A stretch of 64,000 nt of DNA from assembly GCA_905211265.1 (NCBI GenBank), contig CAJMAC010000001.1:1-64000 (forward strand), in the 5' to 3' direction. This document shows, piece by piece, positions 17,044-26,094 of the stretch. The notes under the pieces were generated by a model. The model had not been told where the DNA came from, made no database searches, and saw only the letters and a list, made by a program, of their open reading frames with translations. This stretch comes from an uncultured Eubacteriales bacterium (GTDB taxonomy: Bacteria; Bacillota_I; Bacilli_A; RF39; UBA660). The stretch's first letter is position 1, and each line of letters starts with the position of its first letter. The position numbers and the translations under genes are program-made.

Positions 17044-18072
17044 TTATTCATTTTCTTTTTTAAATCTTAAAATATATTTTTTATTCTTATCTATAACACT
17101 ATCATTAATACAATTAATAACTAATTGTCTACTTATTCTATTATCACTATATTTACTATTATATTCATCATTATTAAATAATTTTAATAAATTTTCTTTT
17201 GTTGAATTAATTGAATTACTATCTACAAATAACAATAACGATTTAATAAACATTTGATATATTAACGAAGAAGTTTCAAAATTAATATCACTATAATAAT
17301 CACTATCTTTAATTATAGAAAGATCATATATTAATCCTGTAGCATAATAAATAGATAATATATTTATAATATTTATATCATTCTTTTCATATATATTATA
17401 TAAATCTAAATACATAAAAGAGCCAATATAATTATCACCAACTATATCAAATTTATTATTTAATAAAGTATTTTCTAAATCTTCTTTAACAAAAGATAAC
17501 ATATATTTAGAATAAATTAATTTATTATTTAAATGTGAATAATTATCATTATCAATAACATCCTGTAAATAAGATAAATAATTACTATCTACTTCATTTA
17601 GTATATATTTATCTAAATTATTACATCCTTTCAAACATTTAAATATATTATCAAAAGAAATATTATTTTTTGATAAATTATTAATAAAATTAAAACTTAT
17701 ATCATAATATCCTAAATTCATAGTATTTAATATATTTTTAAGTCTTTCCTTAATCCTACATATAACAATATTCTTATAATCTAAACTAGATAAAACTTCC
17801 AAATAATTATCTTTTATATCAATATTTTTATCAATATAATAATACCATTTACAAATCTTATTATAAGTAAATTTACTTTTTTTATAATAATCATTTTCAA
17901 TATTTTTCATCGTAATTAAATATCCTAAACATTTGTCATATTCTTCACTATCTTTCATATCACATATTTCTAATTCATATAATTTCTTATAAATTTCTAA
18001 AATAGAAAAAGTTATTTTATCTAATTTATCTAACTCATTTTTATCATCATTATTAAATTCAAGATTATTCAT
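17044..18072 (-). CDS. Uncharacterised helical protein
   Basis: This 342-aa protein is not recognised. It is rich in Asn, Tyr, Lys and Ile, predicted largely helical, and lacks a signal peptide and clear membrane segments. No Walker, zinc or protease motif is visible. The composition matches other lineage-specific proteins here, such as those at 12617 and 46584. It is probably monocistronic, upstream of rpoZ on the same strand with a 77-base gap. Confidence 0.7.
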   Translation of the reverse strand: MNNLEFNNDDKNELDKLDKITFSILEIYKKLYELEICDMKDSEEYDKCLGYLITMKNIENDYYKKSKFTYNKICKWYYYIDKNIDIKDNYLEVLSSLDYKNIVICRIKERLKNILNTMNLGYYDISFNFINNLSKNNISFDNIFKCLKGCNNLDKYILNEVDSNYLSYLQDVIDNDNYSHLNNKLIYSKYMLSFVKEDLENTLLNNKFDIVGDNYIGSFMYLDLYNIYEKNDINIINILSIYYATGLIYDLSIIKDSDYYSDINFETSSLIYQMFIKSLLLFVDSNSINSTKENLLKLFNNDEYNSKYSDNRISRQLVINCINDSVIDKNKKYILRFKKENE

Positions 18073-18122
18073 AATATCACTCCTGATAACATGTATTTTA
18101 TCATTTATTTATAATATTGTCT

Positions 18123-18148
18123 AGAAAAAGAATAGATTTCTCTATTCT
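18123..18148 (-). terminator. Intrinsic terminator after the LRR-dockerin gene
   Basis: AGAATAGA/TCTATTCT 8-bp stem with a GAAA loop on the minus strand, followed by TTTT. The stop codon (18142-18144) lies inside the stem. Confidence 0.75.
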
Positions 18149-20469
18149 AATGTTTTTATTATTCCCTTATAATATTGATATAACTTAGCAATATCATTTA
18201 TTTCAATTACACCATCATAAGTTACATCTCCTGCTATTTTATATGGTTCTTCTAAAGTAATTAATCCTTTATAATATCTATATAACTTAGAAATATCACC
18301 GATAAATATATTACCACTACCTGTAATATCCCCCATAATAACAATTATATATTCATAACTAGTATTAAATAATTTAATACTAATTTTACAATTAGTCTTT
18401 AAATAATCATTATCAGCTAATATATTATTATCTTTATCAGTTACTGTAATAATGTATTTACTATTTAGTTTACTCTTTAAATCACTAACCTTAGATATAC
18501 TAGATATTATATATTTATTATTCTTTATATTTAACTTAGATAAATCTATAACATCACTTACAATATTATAATTAAATATTTCTTCATCATTATAATATAT
18601 TTTTAAATTCATTCCTGATAATATATCACCATCATTTATTTCATTATTATTATTAAATACTTTATAATTACCATTTATAACATTAAATTTATTAATAAAA
18701 TCATTATATTTTAAATTACTATCAATAACTATCTCATTATCTTTTATTACTAAACCATTTGAATTAATTCTTACCAAAGGATATGTTTTTAAAGTTTGAC
18801 TATTATATTTAACATATAAAATATTATTAATAATTTCAAAATTAGCATAATCTGTAGTAATATTATTTTTTATTTCTTCATCACTATCATTACCTACAAA
18901 TAAATAATCTTTCTTTAAATCATATCTTTCACTAGATATTTTAACAGTATCAATAAAATACATAAGTTTATAATTAATATCCATATCATTTTCATTTTTA
19001 AACTTATTAATATCAATCGTAGCCTTACCACCATTAATAATTCTAATAACATTATTACTTATATTTAAATTATTACTTAAAGTAATATTACTACTTAAAT
19101 TTGTTATACTACTAGGTAATTTAACCATCTCATCTAATTCATTAACATTAATTAAACTATTAATTAATAATGGTTCCATATTTTTAGAAAAATTATTATC
19201 TTTTAAATTAATATAAGTCAATTTATTATTATTAGTTAAATCAATACTTGATAATTTATTATTTTCTAATGATAATTTTGTTAAAAGAACATTATTACTT
19301 AAATCAATACTAGATAACTCACTATTATTTATAATTAAACTATCAAGTAAAGTATTTTTACTTAAATCAATATTATTTATTTTACTCTTTTCAATATTTA
19401 TATTTTTAACATTAATACCAAGAGTAATATAACTTAAATTGTTATTTCCCATTATAGAAATAGATTCTAATGAAAATATATTAGCATTTATTTTTTCTAA
19501 ACTATTTATATCATCAAGTTTCAAAGTTTTAATTAAATTATTATCAATATTCAAATCAGTTAATTTATTATTGCCACTTATTTCAAATGAATTAATAGAA
19601 TTCAAATTACTAATATCTAAATTAGCTAAATTATTATCATTTAAATATAAAAGATTAAGCTGTCTATTATTACCAAACTTTATATTTGATAACTTATTGT
19701 TACCTAAATATAAATATCTTAATTTAGTATTATTACTTATATCAATATAATCAATATTATTTGATGATATTTGTAATGTATCTAAATATATATTTTTACT
19801 TACATCTATACTATCTAACTTGTTATTATTAATATATATCATACTTAAATTAGTATTATTAGTTAAATCTATACTGCTCAAATTATTATTTCCTAAATCA
19901 ATATAACTCAAATATGGACTATCACTTAAATTAATACCAGTTATTTTATTATTTGTTAATACTAAATTAGTAAGAACATTATTATTACTAATATTTATAT
20001 CTGATATATTATTATTCATAGCGTATATTGTTCCAAGATTTTTATTACAAGAAGTATCTAATTTATTTATTTTGTTTCCTTCGATAAAAATTTTAGTTAA
20101 ATTAGTATTATTACTTATATCAAAATCAGTAATATTATTATATTTTAAATTTAAAGAATTAAGATTAGTTAATTTTTCTATTCCTTTAACACTTTTAATT
20201 TTCTCAGTTTCACTCTTATCTTTTCCATTACAATTTAAACTAGTAACCTTAGATAATTCTTCATCAGATAAAACTGTATCATAACTAACACTTAAACTAT
20301 TATTTCTATTATAAGAATCTATTACACACTTATAAAAGTTATCATCTTCAAAAGCATTATTTAATGATTCAGAATAGTTTTTTCTTTCAACTTGATAATT
20401 TATAACATTAACATTATTATTAAATAACATTAACAAAACAAATAATACATATATACTATACTTCTTCAT
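18142..20469 (-). CDS. Secreted leucine-rich-repeat protein with C-terminal dockerin-like domain
   Basis: From the ATG at 20469 the protein is about 775 aa. It has a signal peptide (KKYSIYVLFVLLMLF), then ~18 leucine-rich repeats of the form LxxLxLxNNxLxxIDLSxN (about 85-440), beta-rich spacer domains, and at the C-terminus two dockerin-type calcium loops: GDITGSGNIFIGDISKLYRY and GDVTYDGVIEINDIAKLYQY. Dockerins bind cohesins. The upstream overlapping gene encodes a cohesin-like, membrane-anchored protein, so the two could dock together (inference). No catalytic domain is seen, so the LRR part probably binds a ligand. The start lies inside the end of the upstream gene. Confidence 0.85.
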   Translation of the reverse strand: MKKYSIYVLFVLLMLFNNNVNVINYQVERKNYSESLNNAFEDDNFYKCVIDSYNRNNSLSVSYDTVLSDEELSKVTSLNCNGKDKSETEKIKSVKGIEKLTNLNSLNLKYNNITDFDISNNTNLTKIFIEGNKINKLDTSCNKNLGTIYAMNNNISDINISNNNVLTNLVLTNNKITGINLSDSPYLSYIDLGNNNLSSIDLTNNTNLSMIYINNNKLDSIDVSKNIYLDTLQISSNNIDYIDISNNTKLRYLYLGNNKLSNIKFGNNRQLNLLYLNDNNLANLDISNLNSINSFEISGNNKLTDLNIDNNLIKTLKLDDINSLEKINANIFSLESISIMGNNNLSYITLGINVKNINIEKSKINNIDLSKNTLLDSLIINNSELSSIDLSNNVLLTKLSLENNKLSSIDLTNNNKLTYINLKDNNFSKNMEPLLINSLINVNELDEMVKLPSSITNLSSNITLSNNLNISNNVIRIINGGKATIDINKFKNENDMDINYKLMYFIDTVKISSERYDLKKDYLFVGNDSDEEIKNNITTDYANFEIINNILYVKYNSQTLKTYPLVRINSNGLVIKDNEIVIDSNLKYNDFINKFNVINGNYKVFNNNNEINDGDILSGMNLKIYYNDEEIFNYNIVSDVIDLSKLNIKNNKYIISSISKVSDLKSKLNSKYIITVTDKDNNILADNDYLKTNCKISIKLFNTSYEYIIVIMGDITGSGNIFIGDISKLYRYYKGLITLEEPYKIAGDVTYDGVIEINDIAKLYQYYKGIIKTLE

Positions 20470-22069
20470 TAACATCACTCTTCTTTTTTCTTAAAACTAA
20501 GAATAATATTATTCCAATAATAACAACAGTTTCTATAATTACAGTAATAAGCAAATAATTAATACTCTTTTCTTTTGAAACAGTAATACTATAAGTACTA
20601 ACAGATTTATCCTCTGCAGTAACAATTATTTTAATAACATTATTATTATTTAAATTATTATTACCAACTATCCTAACTTTAGCAGTCGCGTCTTCAGTAA
20701 TTGCATTTATATTTAAAGTTTCTTCATTTTTTATTTTTAAAGTATAGTTATAAACATTTTTATTAAAATCAATATTATATCCATCAATTGTTATAGATTT
20801 TAAATAACTATTATTAGATAATACTTGATCTTTATCTTTTTTAGTTACAATAATTTTATATTCTCTAACAGAATTATCCTTTGCAGTAACCTTAATAATT
20901 ATTGTATTTTCTCCAACTTTTAAGTTTTCATTACCAATTATCTCAAATTTTGATTTTCCTGAAGAAAGTTTAGGATTTATATCAAGGGAATCAGTATCAT
21001 AATCAACTATAATTTCATAATTAGTTTTATCTTTAGAAAAATCTATATCGTTATCCTTAATATCTATATCCTTTAAATAATTGTCATCACTTTTATTATC
21101 TGGATCCTCTTTTCTATTTATATTTATAGTATAAGTCCTAGTTACACCATTTTCTGATAATATTCTAAGTTCTATTTTATTATTTCCTTCGTTTAAATTA
21201 ACTATTCTAGGTCCATATCCATTTACAAATGAAGAACTAGAGTCTTTTAAAGAAGCTGTTATTTTAGCAGTACTAACACCATATTCAACATTTATACTAT
21301 ATTCAAATTTATCTTCATTAAAGTTTATATTTTTACCATTTACTCCAATTGATGAAAGCCTATTTTCAGTATTTCTATTATCTATTTTAGTAACATTTAA
21401 TATATAAGTTCTAACTTCATTACTTTCACTTATTACATTTATTTTGAATGTATTTTTTCCATAATTAAGATTTCTATTCCCAATATCACCAGATATAGTC
21501 GAATTAGAATCTTCCTTTTCACAAAGTATTTCTATTGTTGAAGAATCCAAAGTTACATCATAAGTTAAAGTATTCTTATTAAAATTAATACTCCCTGGAT
21601 TTATAGATAGACTTTTCAAATAGTTATTTAAAGAAGCAATTCTAATATTTTTACTAATATCAGAAATATTTACTTTATTAAATTCACTATCTGAATATAT
21701 AACATTACTTAAAGATATAGATTCTGTTCCTTCGACTGCAGTAGATTTAACTCTTACTTTTAATACTCCAACATTAAAATTATCTTTTTTATTTGTATCA
21801 GTATATAAACCAATTTTATTACCTGATGCATCACCTTGCCAAGCGCTATCAGTAGTAAAACTAACTATTTCTAAATTACTAGATAATACAATATCTGCAC
21901 TTAACCCAGTAACTTCACTATCTGCATAAGCAGTAATATTACAAGTAACCTCATCATTTGCAACAGCTTTATAACTATTACATTCCATGTTTATTTCACC
22001 ACTTAAAGCCTTAACTTTAAAAGGAATTAAACAAAGAATAAATAAACATACCTTTAATACTCTTTTCAT
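20456..22069 (-). CDS. Membrane-anchored protein with cohesin-like and cadherin-like beta-sandwich domains
   Basis: From the ATG at 22069 (AAGGGTG six bases upstream) the protein is about 537 aa. A signal peptide (MKRVLKVCLFILCLIPF) is followed by an N-terminal ~125-residue cohesin-like module (VTCNITAYADSEVTGLSADI, then VGVLKVRVKSTAVEG). Four repeats of the cadherin-like beta-sandwich type follow, each with LKSLSINPGSINFNKNTLTY-like starts and TYILNVTKID-like ends. A C-terminal membrane helix (about 505-527) and basic tail complete it. The cohesin call rests on pattern only. The gene overlaps the dockerin gene downstream by 14 bases, suggesting coupled production of the pair. Confidence 0.82.
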   Translation of the reverse strand: MKRVLKVCLFILCLIPFKVKALSGEINMECNSYKAVANDEVTCNITAYADSEVTGLSADIVLSSNLEIVSFTTDSAWQGDASGNKIGLYTDTNKKDNFNVGVLKVRVKSTAVEGTESISLSNVIYSDSEFNKVNISDISKNIRIASLNNYLKSLSINPGSINFNKNTLTYDVTLDSSTIEILCEKEDSNSTISGDIGNRNLNYGKNTFKINVISESNEVRTYILNVTKIDNRNTENRLSSIGVNGKNINFNEDKFEYSINVEYGVSTAKITASLKDSSSSFVNGYGPRIVNLNEGNNKIELRILSENGVTRTYTININRKEDPDNKSDDNYLKDIDIKDNDIDFSKDKTNYEIIVDYDTDSLDINPKLSSGKSKFEIIGNENLKVGENTIIIKVTAKDNSVREYKIIVTKKDKDQVLSNNSYLKSITIDGYNIDFNKNVYNYTLKIKNEETLNINAITEDATAKVRIVGNNNLNNNNVIKIIVTAEDKSVSTYSITVSKEKSINYLLITVIIETVVIIGIILFLVLRKKKSDVNEEV

Positions 22070-22079
22070 AATAACACCC

Positions 22080-22487
22080 TTATTCACTTGTTTCTAAATT
22101 ATCTTTTTTGTCTAATAACTTAATATATTCTTCCACTTGACCTTCTTCTGGTTTGTATTTACCAGCAATAAACCCTTCAATATCATTAGAAGTCTTAATC
22201 TTATACCAAGTATAATAATTATCTTCTTTTGTTTCAAGAATAGTATATATTTCCCCTTTAGATACTTTACCTACTTTCTCACTCTTAGTATCTGCTTCCA
22301 TTCTAATATTTATTGTATCATTTGTAACTTCTAATTGTTCTAAATTTTCATCTCTAGCATTAGATTGAACTATTTCTTCTTTATTATTTTTATTATTACT
22401 ATTTAATTTTTTATTTACTAATAATCCTCCTAAAATTAGTGCAATAACAAATAATATAACAATTAATATAATTTTTTTCTTATCCAT
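22080..22487 (-). CDS. Membrane-anchored bacterial SH3-domain protein
   Basis: The 135-aa protein has an N-terminal membrane anchor (about 5-24) and an SH3b domain at ~50-115, recognisable by INIRMEADTKSEKVGKVSKG and YTWYKIKTSNDIEGFIAGKY. SH3b domains usually bind peptidoglycan peptides, so it is likely an extracytoplasmic wall-binding protein. It lies two bases after cmk and eleven before the cohesin-like gene, within one minus-strand operon. Confidence 0.85.
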   Translation of the reverse strand: MDKKKIILIVILFVIALILGGLLVNKKLNSNNKNNKEEIVQSNARDENLEQLEVTNDTINIRMEADTKSEKVGKVSKGEIYTILETKEDNYYTWYKIKTSNDIEGFIAGKYKPEEGQVEEYIKLLDKKDNLETSE

Positions 22488-22489
22488 TA

Positions 22490-23134
22490 CTATCTCTCCT
22501 TTATATTTAATAACATTATATCTAATATTTCATTTATACTTAATTTAGTAGTATCTATTTCAATTGCATTTTTAGGCTTTATAAAATTACCATCATTTAT
22601 ATCTTTTCTATCTCTAGCATCTATATCATTATAAATACCTTCATATGTAACATTTTCTTTATCTTTCTTTTCATTATAAATTCTTCTAGCGCGTTCCTCT
22701 AACGAACAATATAAATAAAACTTATAATTTGCATTCGGAGCAATTCTAGTTCCAATATCTCTTCCTTCAATAACAACATCACCATTATCTACAAATTTCT
22801 TTTGAATAACCCTAATGGCACTTTTAATATTAAGATTATTAGCAAAACTTGGAGTAAAAATTGATACCTCTTCTTTTCTAATTAAATCTGTAACATCCTT
22901 TTTATCTAAATAAATCCTTTGCATTCCATTAATTATTTTAAAATCTATATCTAAATTTATTACCTTATCATAAATATCTTTATCATTAACACTAAATTCA
23001 TTATTCATTATTTTTAAAGCAATACATCTATATATAGAACCTGAATTTAAATATCTTAAATTTAATTTATCTGCTAACATAAATGCTATAGTAGACTTAC
23101 CTGTCGCAGAAAATCCATCAATTGAAATTACCAC
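22490..23134 (-). CDS. cmk: (d)CMP kinase
   Basis: The 214-aa protein phosphorylates CMP and dCMP. The P-loop is DGFSATGKST near residue 6, the NMP-binding region is YLNSGSIYRC near 28, and the pairs VVIEGRDIGTRIAPNANYKF and ARDRKDIND match cytidylate kinases. Length is normal. It starts at GTG with AGGATGTG upstream. It is the first gene of the run leading into the SH3, cohesin-like and dockerin genes, so surface-protein expression may ride on a housekeeping promoter. Confidence 0.95.
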   Translation of the reverse strand: MVISIDGFSATGKSTIAFMLADKLNLRYLNSGSIYRCIALKIMNNEFSVNDKDIYDKVINLDIDFKIINGMQRIYLDKKDVTDLIRKEEVSIFTPSFANNLNIKSAIRVIQKKFVDNGDVVIEGRDIGTRIAPNANYKFYLYCSLEERARRIYNEKKDKENVTYEGIYNDIDARDRKDINDGNFIKPKNAIEIDTTKLSINEILDIMLLNIKER

Positions 23135-23171
23135 ATAATCACATCCTACATTAATTTTATCATAAATAGCG

Positions 23172-23206
23172 AAAAAAATAAAGAAAGAATTAACTTTCTC
23201 TATTTA
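23172..23206 (-). terminator. Probable terminator after the NPNTG protein gene
   Basis: AGAAAG/CTTTCT arms (23182-23187, 23194-23199) with a T-rich minus-strand tail right after the stop codon. Confidence 0.55.
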
Positions 23207-23985
23207 TTATTTTGTTTTTTGTATCTATAAAAACTATATCCAGAATAGAACAATGAACTAAATCCTATTAAATAAGCAATATATAACATTACATCACCAG
23301 TATTTGGATTACTTGGAATGTCTTCAGCATGACATTGTTCTTGCGTTCTAGCTGTTCCCCTCCATGTACCACTACAAGAACTACTTATACTTGAAGGTAC
23401 AGGATAAATTCCCCAATAAAATTTATTATCATCAGTTGAACATACATAACAATATGAATTAGGTGTAGAACTTGGTGATGGACTAACAGATGGTTTCTCA
23501 GATGGTGATGGACTAATAGGTGGCTTCTCAGATGGTGATGGAGTTACATACCAATTATTACATCTACTTTCATCCAAATTCGCAATTGTCCACGAACCAC
23601 TACAATATCCTAATTCCTCACGATATCCAAAATGATATATATTATCTCTTTCACAATAATAGCAAGCATTGTATCTAGTAGTAGGAATAGATGGCTTTTT
23701 AGATGGAGATGGACTTGTAGGTGGTTTCTTAGACGGACTTGGAGATGGTTTGGATGTACAATAACTATCTGCAACAGGTGTACAATTCTCTGCACCAACT
23801 GGTGCATAAACATAGCTATTATCACACTTTGAACACACCTCATCACCACCAAGTGGTACAATTTTACCACCACCAGTGTTTTCCATAGTTAATGGATAAG
23901 CATAGGTACCTTTAATTATAGTTATCGAAATAATAGAGCAAATAAATACAGTTAATCCTAATAATATTTTTTTATCACGATTCAT
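23200..23985 (-). CDS. Sortase-anchored Cys-rich surface protein with Pro/Ser stalks
   Basis: The 261-aa protein has an N-terminal membrane/signal segment, then Cys-containing modules (CSKCDNSYVYAPVGAENC, ACYYCERDNIYHFGYREELG, CYVCSTDDNKFYWG) separated by low-complexity stalks of the type PSPSKKPPTSPSPS. It ends with a sorting signal: NPNTGD, a hydrophobic stretch and a YRYKKQNNK tail. It is a wall-attached protein of unknown ligand. Its start is one base past the stop of the InlB-repeat protein, with the ribosome-binding site inside that gene, so the pair is coupled. Confidence 0.85.
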   Translation of the reverse strand: MNRDKKILLGLTVFICSIISITIIKGTYAYPLTMENTGGGKIVPLGGDEVCSKCDNSYVYAPVGAENCTPVADSYCTSKPSPSPSKKPPTSPSPSKKPSIPTTRYNACYYCERDNIYHFGYREELGYCSGSWTIANLDESRCNNWYVTPSPSEKPPISPSPSEKPSVSPSPSSTPNSYCYVCSTDDNKFYWGIYPVPSSISSSCSGTWRGTARTQEQCHAEDIPSNPNTGDVMLYIAYLIGFSSLFYSGYSFYRYKKQNNK

Positions 23986-23986
23986 T

Positions 23987-25645
23987 TTAATTACCTTCTT
24001 TCTTTTTTATTTTATTTGTATAATAAACTGTATATCCAAATGTTACAATTCCAATTATTACTGATAAATATAACAATGAATTACCAGTATTTGGATTACT
24101 TTCAGGATCGGATGAATTACTACCAGATGAATTATTATTTTTTTTACTTCCTTTTATAAAGCAACCATTTGAATCTTGAATACAATTATATCCACTATAA
24201 GCTGATTCACAACTATTTTTATTATAATATACACAATCTATATTATCATCTTGTTTTTTATCTCCCTTTACATAGCAATTATTTTCATCTTTTACACAAT
24301 TATACCCATCATTTGCAACTTCACATGAATCTTTATATATATATTCACATTGTGTTTCATCACCAATATCAGGATTTGGTGAAGGAGTAGTACCACCAGA
24401 ATTATTACTTTGCCATTGCGCTGTTAAAGTACTACCATTATCCGACTTATCAATATATCTATTAAATACATCACCACTATTATTTTTCCAACCTAAAAAT
24501 TTATAACCATTTCTTGTAACAACAATATCATTATCAGTAAAATATTTTTTATCAGTATATTTTATAGTTTTAGTACTTGTTGTACCATCACTAAACTTTC
24601 CACCATTAGGATTAAATTTAGCACTATAAGTTGTAGTACCAGGTGTTGAAGTACCAGGACTTGAAGGCGTCCCATCCTTATTATAACAAGCATAAAAAGT
24701 ATAAGTATTATTAATCAAATATTTAGTTAATAATGCATCACAACTTTTTGTTAAACTCCATCCCTTAAATGTATATCCACTAGCCTTTGCACTATATTCA
24801 GTTAAATCAATATAATTATTCTTTTTTACAGTAGTTTCATATTTGTTTGCCTTAGTTGAAGTTCCATTTTTATATACTATTCCTGAATCATTATTAGCAT
24901 CTAAAAACACACCAACATTATAATCTTCAATTACTTTAACGAAACAAGCATAAACAGTCATATCACTCTTAACATTTACTATACCACTATCTTTAGTAGA
25001 AGTGCATGCACTACTAGTTGACCAACCTTTAAAAGTATAATCATCTTTTGTAGCAGTATATAAAGCATAATTTAATTCAGAAATTTTAAATACATTCCTA
25101 CTTTGTAATTTACCATTTAAATATAGTTTTCCACCAGCAACATTAAAAGTTACTTCATAATTTTGCGTAGGCGTTACACATCTATCACTACTTGTTATAT
25201 TTTCTTGAGGTATCCAACTACCACCATTACAAGTTACACTTGGTGTACCCGAACTCCATAAATAATTTGATCCAGTAACTGAATTACCAGTACAATAATA
25301 ACAAGCACTATTGTCTATTTCTCCCAAATTTGCAATACAATTACCTTCATTATAAACAGTATACCCAGCAGGGCAACTTCCATTAACAGTATAAGAAAAG
25401 CATTTATTTCCATTGCCTAATGATCCTATTTTGGCAGTATCGCTAACAGGGCAACACCCATACTGATCATTTGTAGCATTAGATACATATTTATATTCTA
25501 TACCATTTAATGATTTACATTTAGGAGTTGTACTACTATCAGTTGAATATGTATCATTAATATTAATTACCCATATTGTTAAAGCCATTACCATCACTAA
25601 GCATCCAGCAACAATACCTTTAGATATTTTATTTTCTTTTTCCAT
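23987..25645 (-). CDS. Sortase-anchored surface protein with InlB-type B repeats
   Basis: The 552-aa protein has an N-terminal membrane/signal segment, a Cys-rich head (GCCPVSDTAKIG, ACYYCTGNSV), about three Listeria/Bacteroides-type B repeats (for example VTFNVAGGKLYLNG...TFKGWSTSSAC and KFNPNGGKFSDG...KFLGWKNNSGD), two C-x6-C-type repeats (YIYKDSCEVANDGYNC and VYYNKNSCESAYSGYNC), and the sorting signal NPNTGNSLLY with a hydrophobic helix and basic tail. B repeats are common in adhesins. It shares the cysteine module and anchor motif with its neighbour. Confidence 0.88.
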   Translation of the reverse strand: MEKENKISKGIVAGCLVMVMALTIWVININDTYSTDSSTTPKCKSLNGIEYKYVSNATNDQYGCCPVSDTAKIGSLGNGNKCFSYTVNGSCPAGYTVYNEGNCIANLGEIDNSACYYCTGNSVTGSNYLWSSGTPSVTCNGGSWIPQENITSSDRCVTPTQNYEVTFNVAGGKLYLNGKLQSRNVFKISELNYALYTATKDDYTFKGWSTSSACTSTKDSGIVNVKSDMTVYACFVKVIEDYNVGVFLDANNDSGIVYKNGTSTKANKYETTVKKNNYIDLTEYSAKASGYTFKGWSLTKSCDALLTKYLINNTYTFYACYNKDGTPSSPGTSTPGTTTYSAKFNPNGGKFSDGTTSTKTIKYTDKKYFTDNDIVVTRNGYKFLGWKNNSGDVFNRYIDKSDNGSTLTAQWQSNNSGGTTPSPNPDIGDETQCEYIYKDSCEVANDGYNCVKDENNCYVKGDKKQDDNIDCVYYNKNSCESAYSGYNCIQDSNGCFIKGSKKNNNSSGSNSSDPESNPNTGNSLLYLSVIIGIVTFGYTVYYTNKIKKKEGN

Positions 25646-25750
25646 AATTCACTTCCCGACTCTCTATTTCTAAATAAATTTTATCATACAACTCTAAATA
25701 AATCAATCATAATTAAAATTTTTTAACATATTTTTTAATTGGTGATACTA

Positions 25751-26005
25751 TTGAATATATATTTAATTACAGAATATGTAAAAAGAATTAAAAAAGAAGA
25801 TGTTTATAATTATGCTTTAAAAGAAGGAGTAACATTAGAAGATTATGAATTAGATATAATATATGATTATATAAAAAAAGATTATAAAACAATTATTTAT
25901 GGCAATGTCCGTGGAGTATTAGATGAAATAAAAACAAAAGTTAAACTAAATACCTATAATAAAATAGAAAACTTATATTTAAGATTTAAAAATTATTTAA
26001 ATTAA
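25751..26005 (+). CDS. Small YqfT/DUF2624-like protein
   Basis: A small helical, charged protein of about 84 aa, resembling Bacillus YqfT (DUF2624) in length, MNIYLITEYVKRI start and IENLYLRFKNYL end. I choose the TTG at 25751, which has GGTGA five bases upstream; in-frame GTG and TTG codons upstream (to 25739) lack a ribosome-binding site. Function unknown. It is divergent from the InlB-repeat gene. Confidence 0.6.
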   Translation: MNIYLITEYVKRIKKEDVYNYALKEGVTLEDYELDIIYDYIKKDYKTIIYGNVRGVLDEIKTKVKLNTYNKIENLYLRFKNYLN

Positions 26006-26040
26006 TTTACACATTTGACATATAATAATAAATAAATTCC

Positions 26041-26069
26041 TTGATAAAAGCAAATAATAAAGGTATAAT
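26041..26069 (+). promoter_or_regulatory. Promoter of the flippase gene
   Basis: TTGATA (26041-26046), 17-base spacer, TATAAT (26064-26069). An inverted repeat CCTTGATA/TATCAAGG (26039-26046 and 26079-26086) spans the promoter, the right arm running into the ribosome-binding site; it could be an operator or chance. Confidence 0.65.
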
Positions 26070-26094
26070 TTACTTATATATCAAGGAGGAATAA

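Noticed and set aside
18142..20469. CRISPR-like periodicity in the repeated ATTATTA stretches
   Set aside because: The period follows leucine-rich repeats in frame; there are no conserved repeats with unique spacers.
23610..23873. Second minus-strand frame within the NPNTG protein gene
   Set aside because: Repeat-driven out-of-frame ORF (His/Leu/Val-rich) over a low-complexity stalk.
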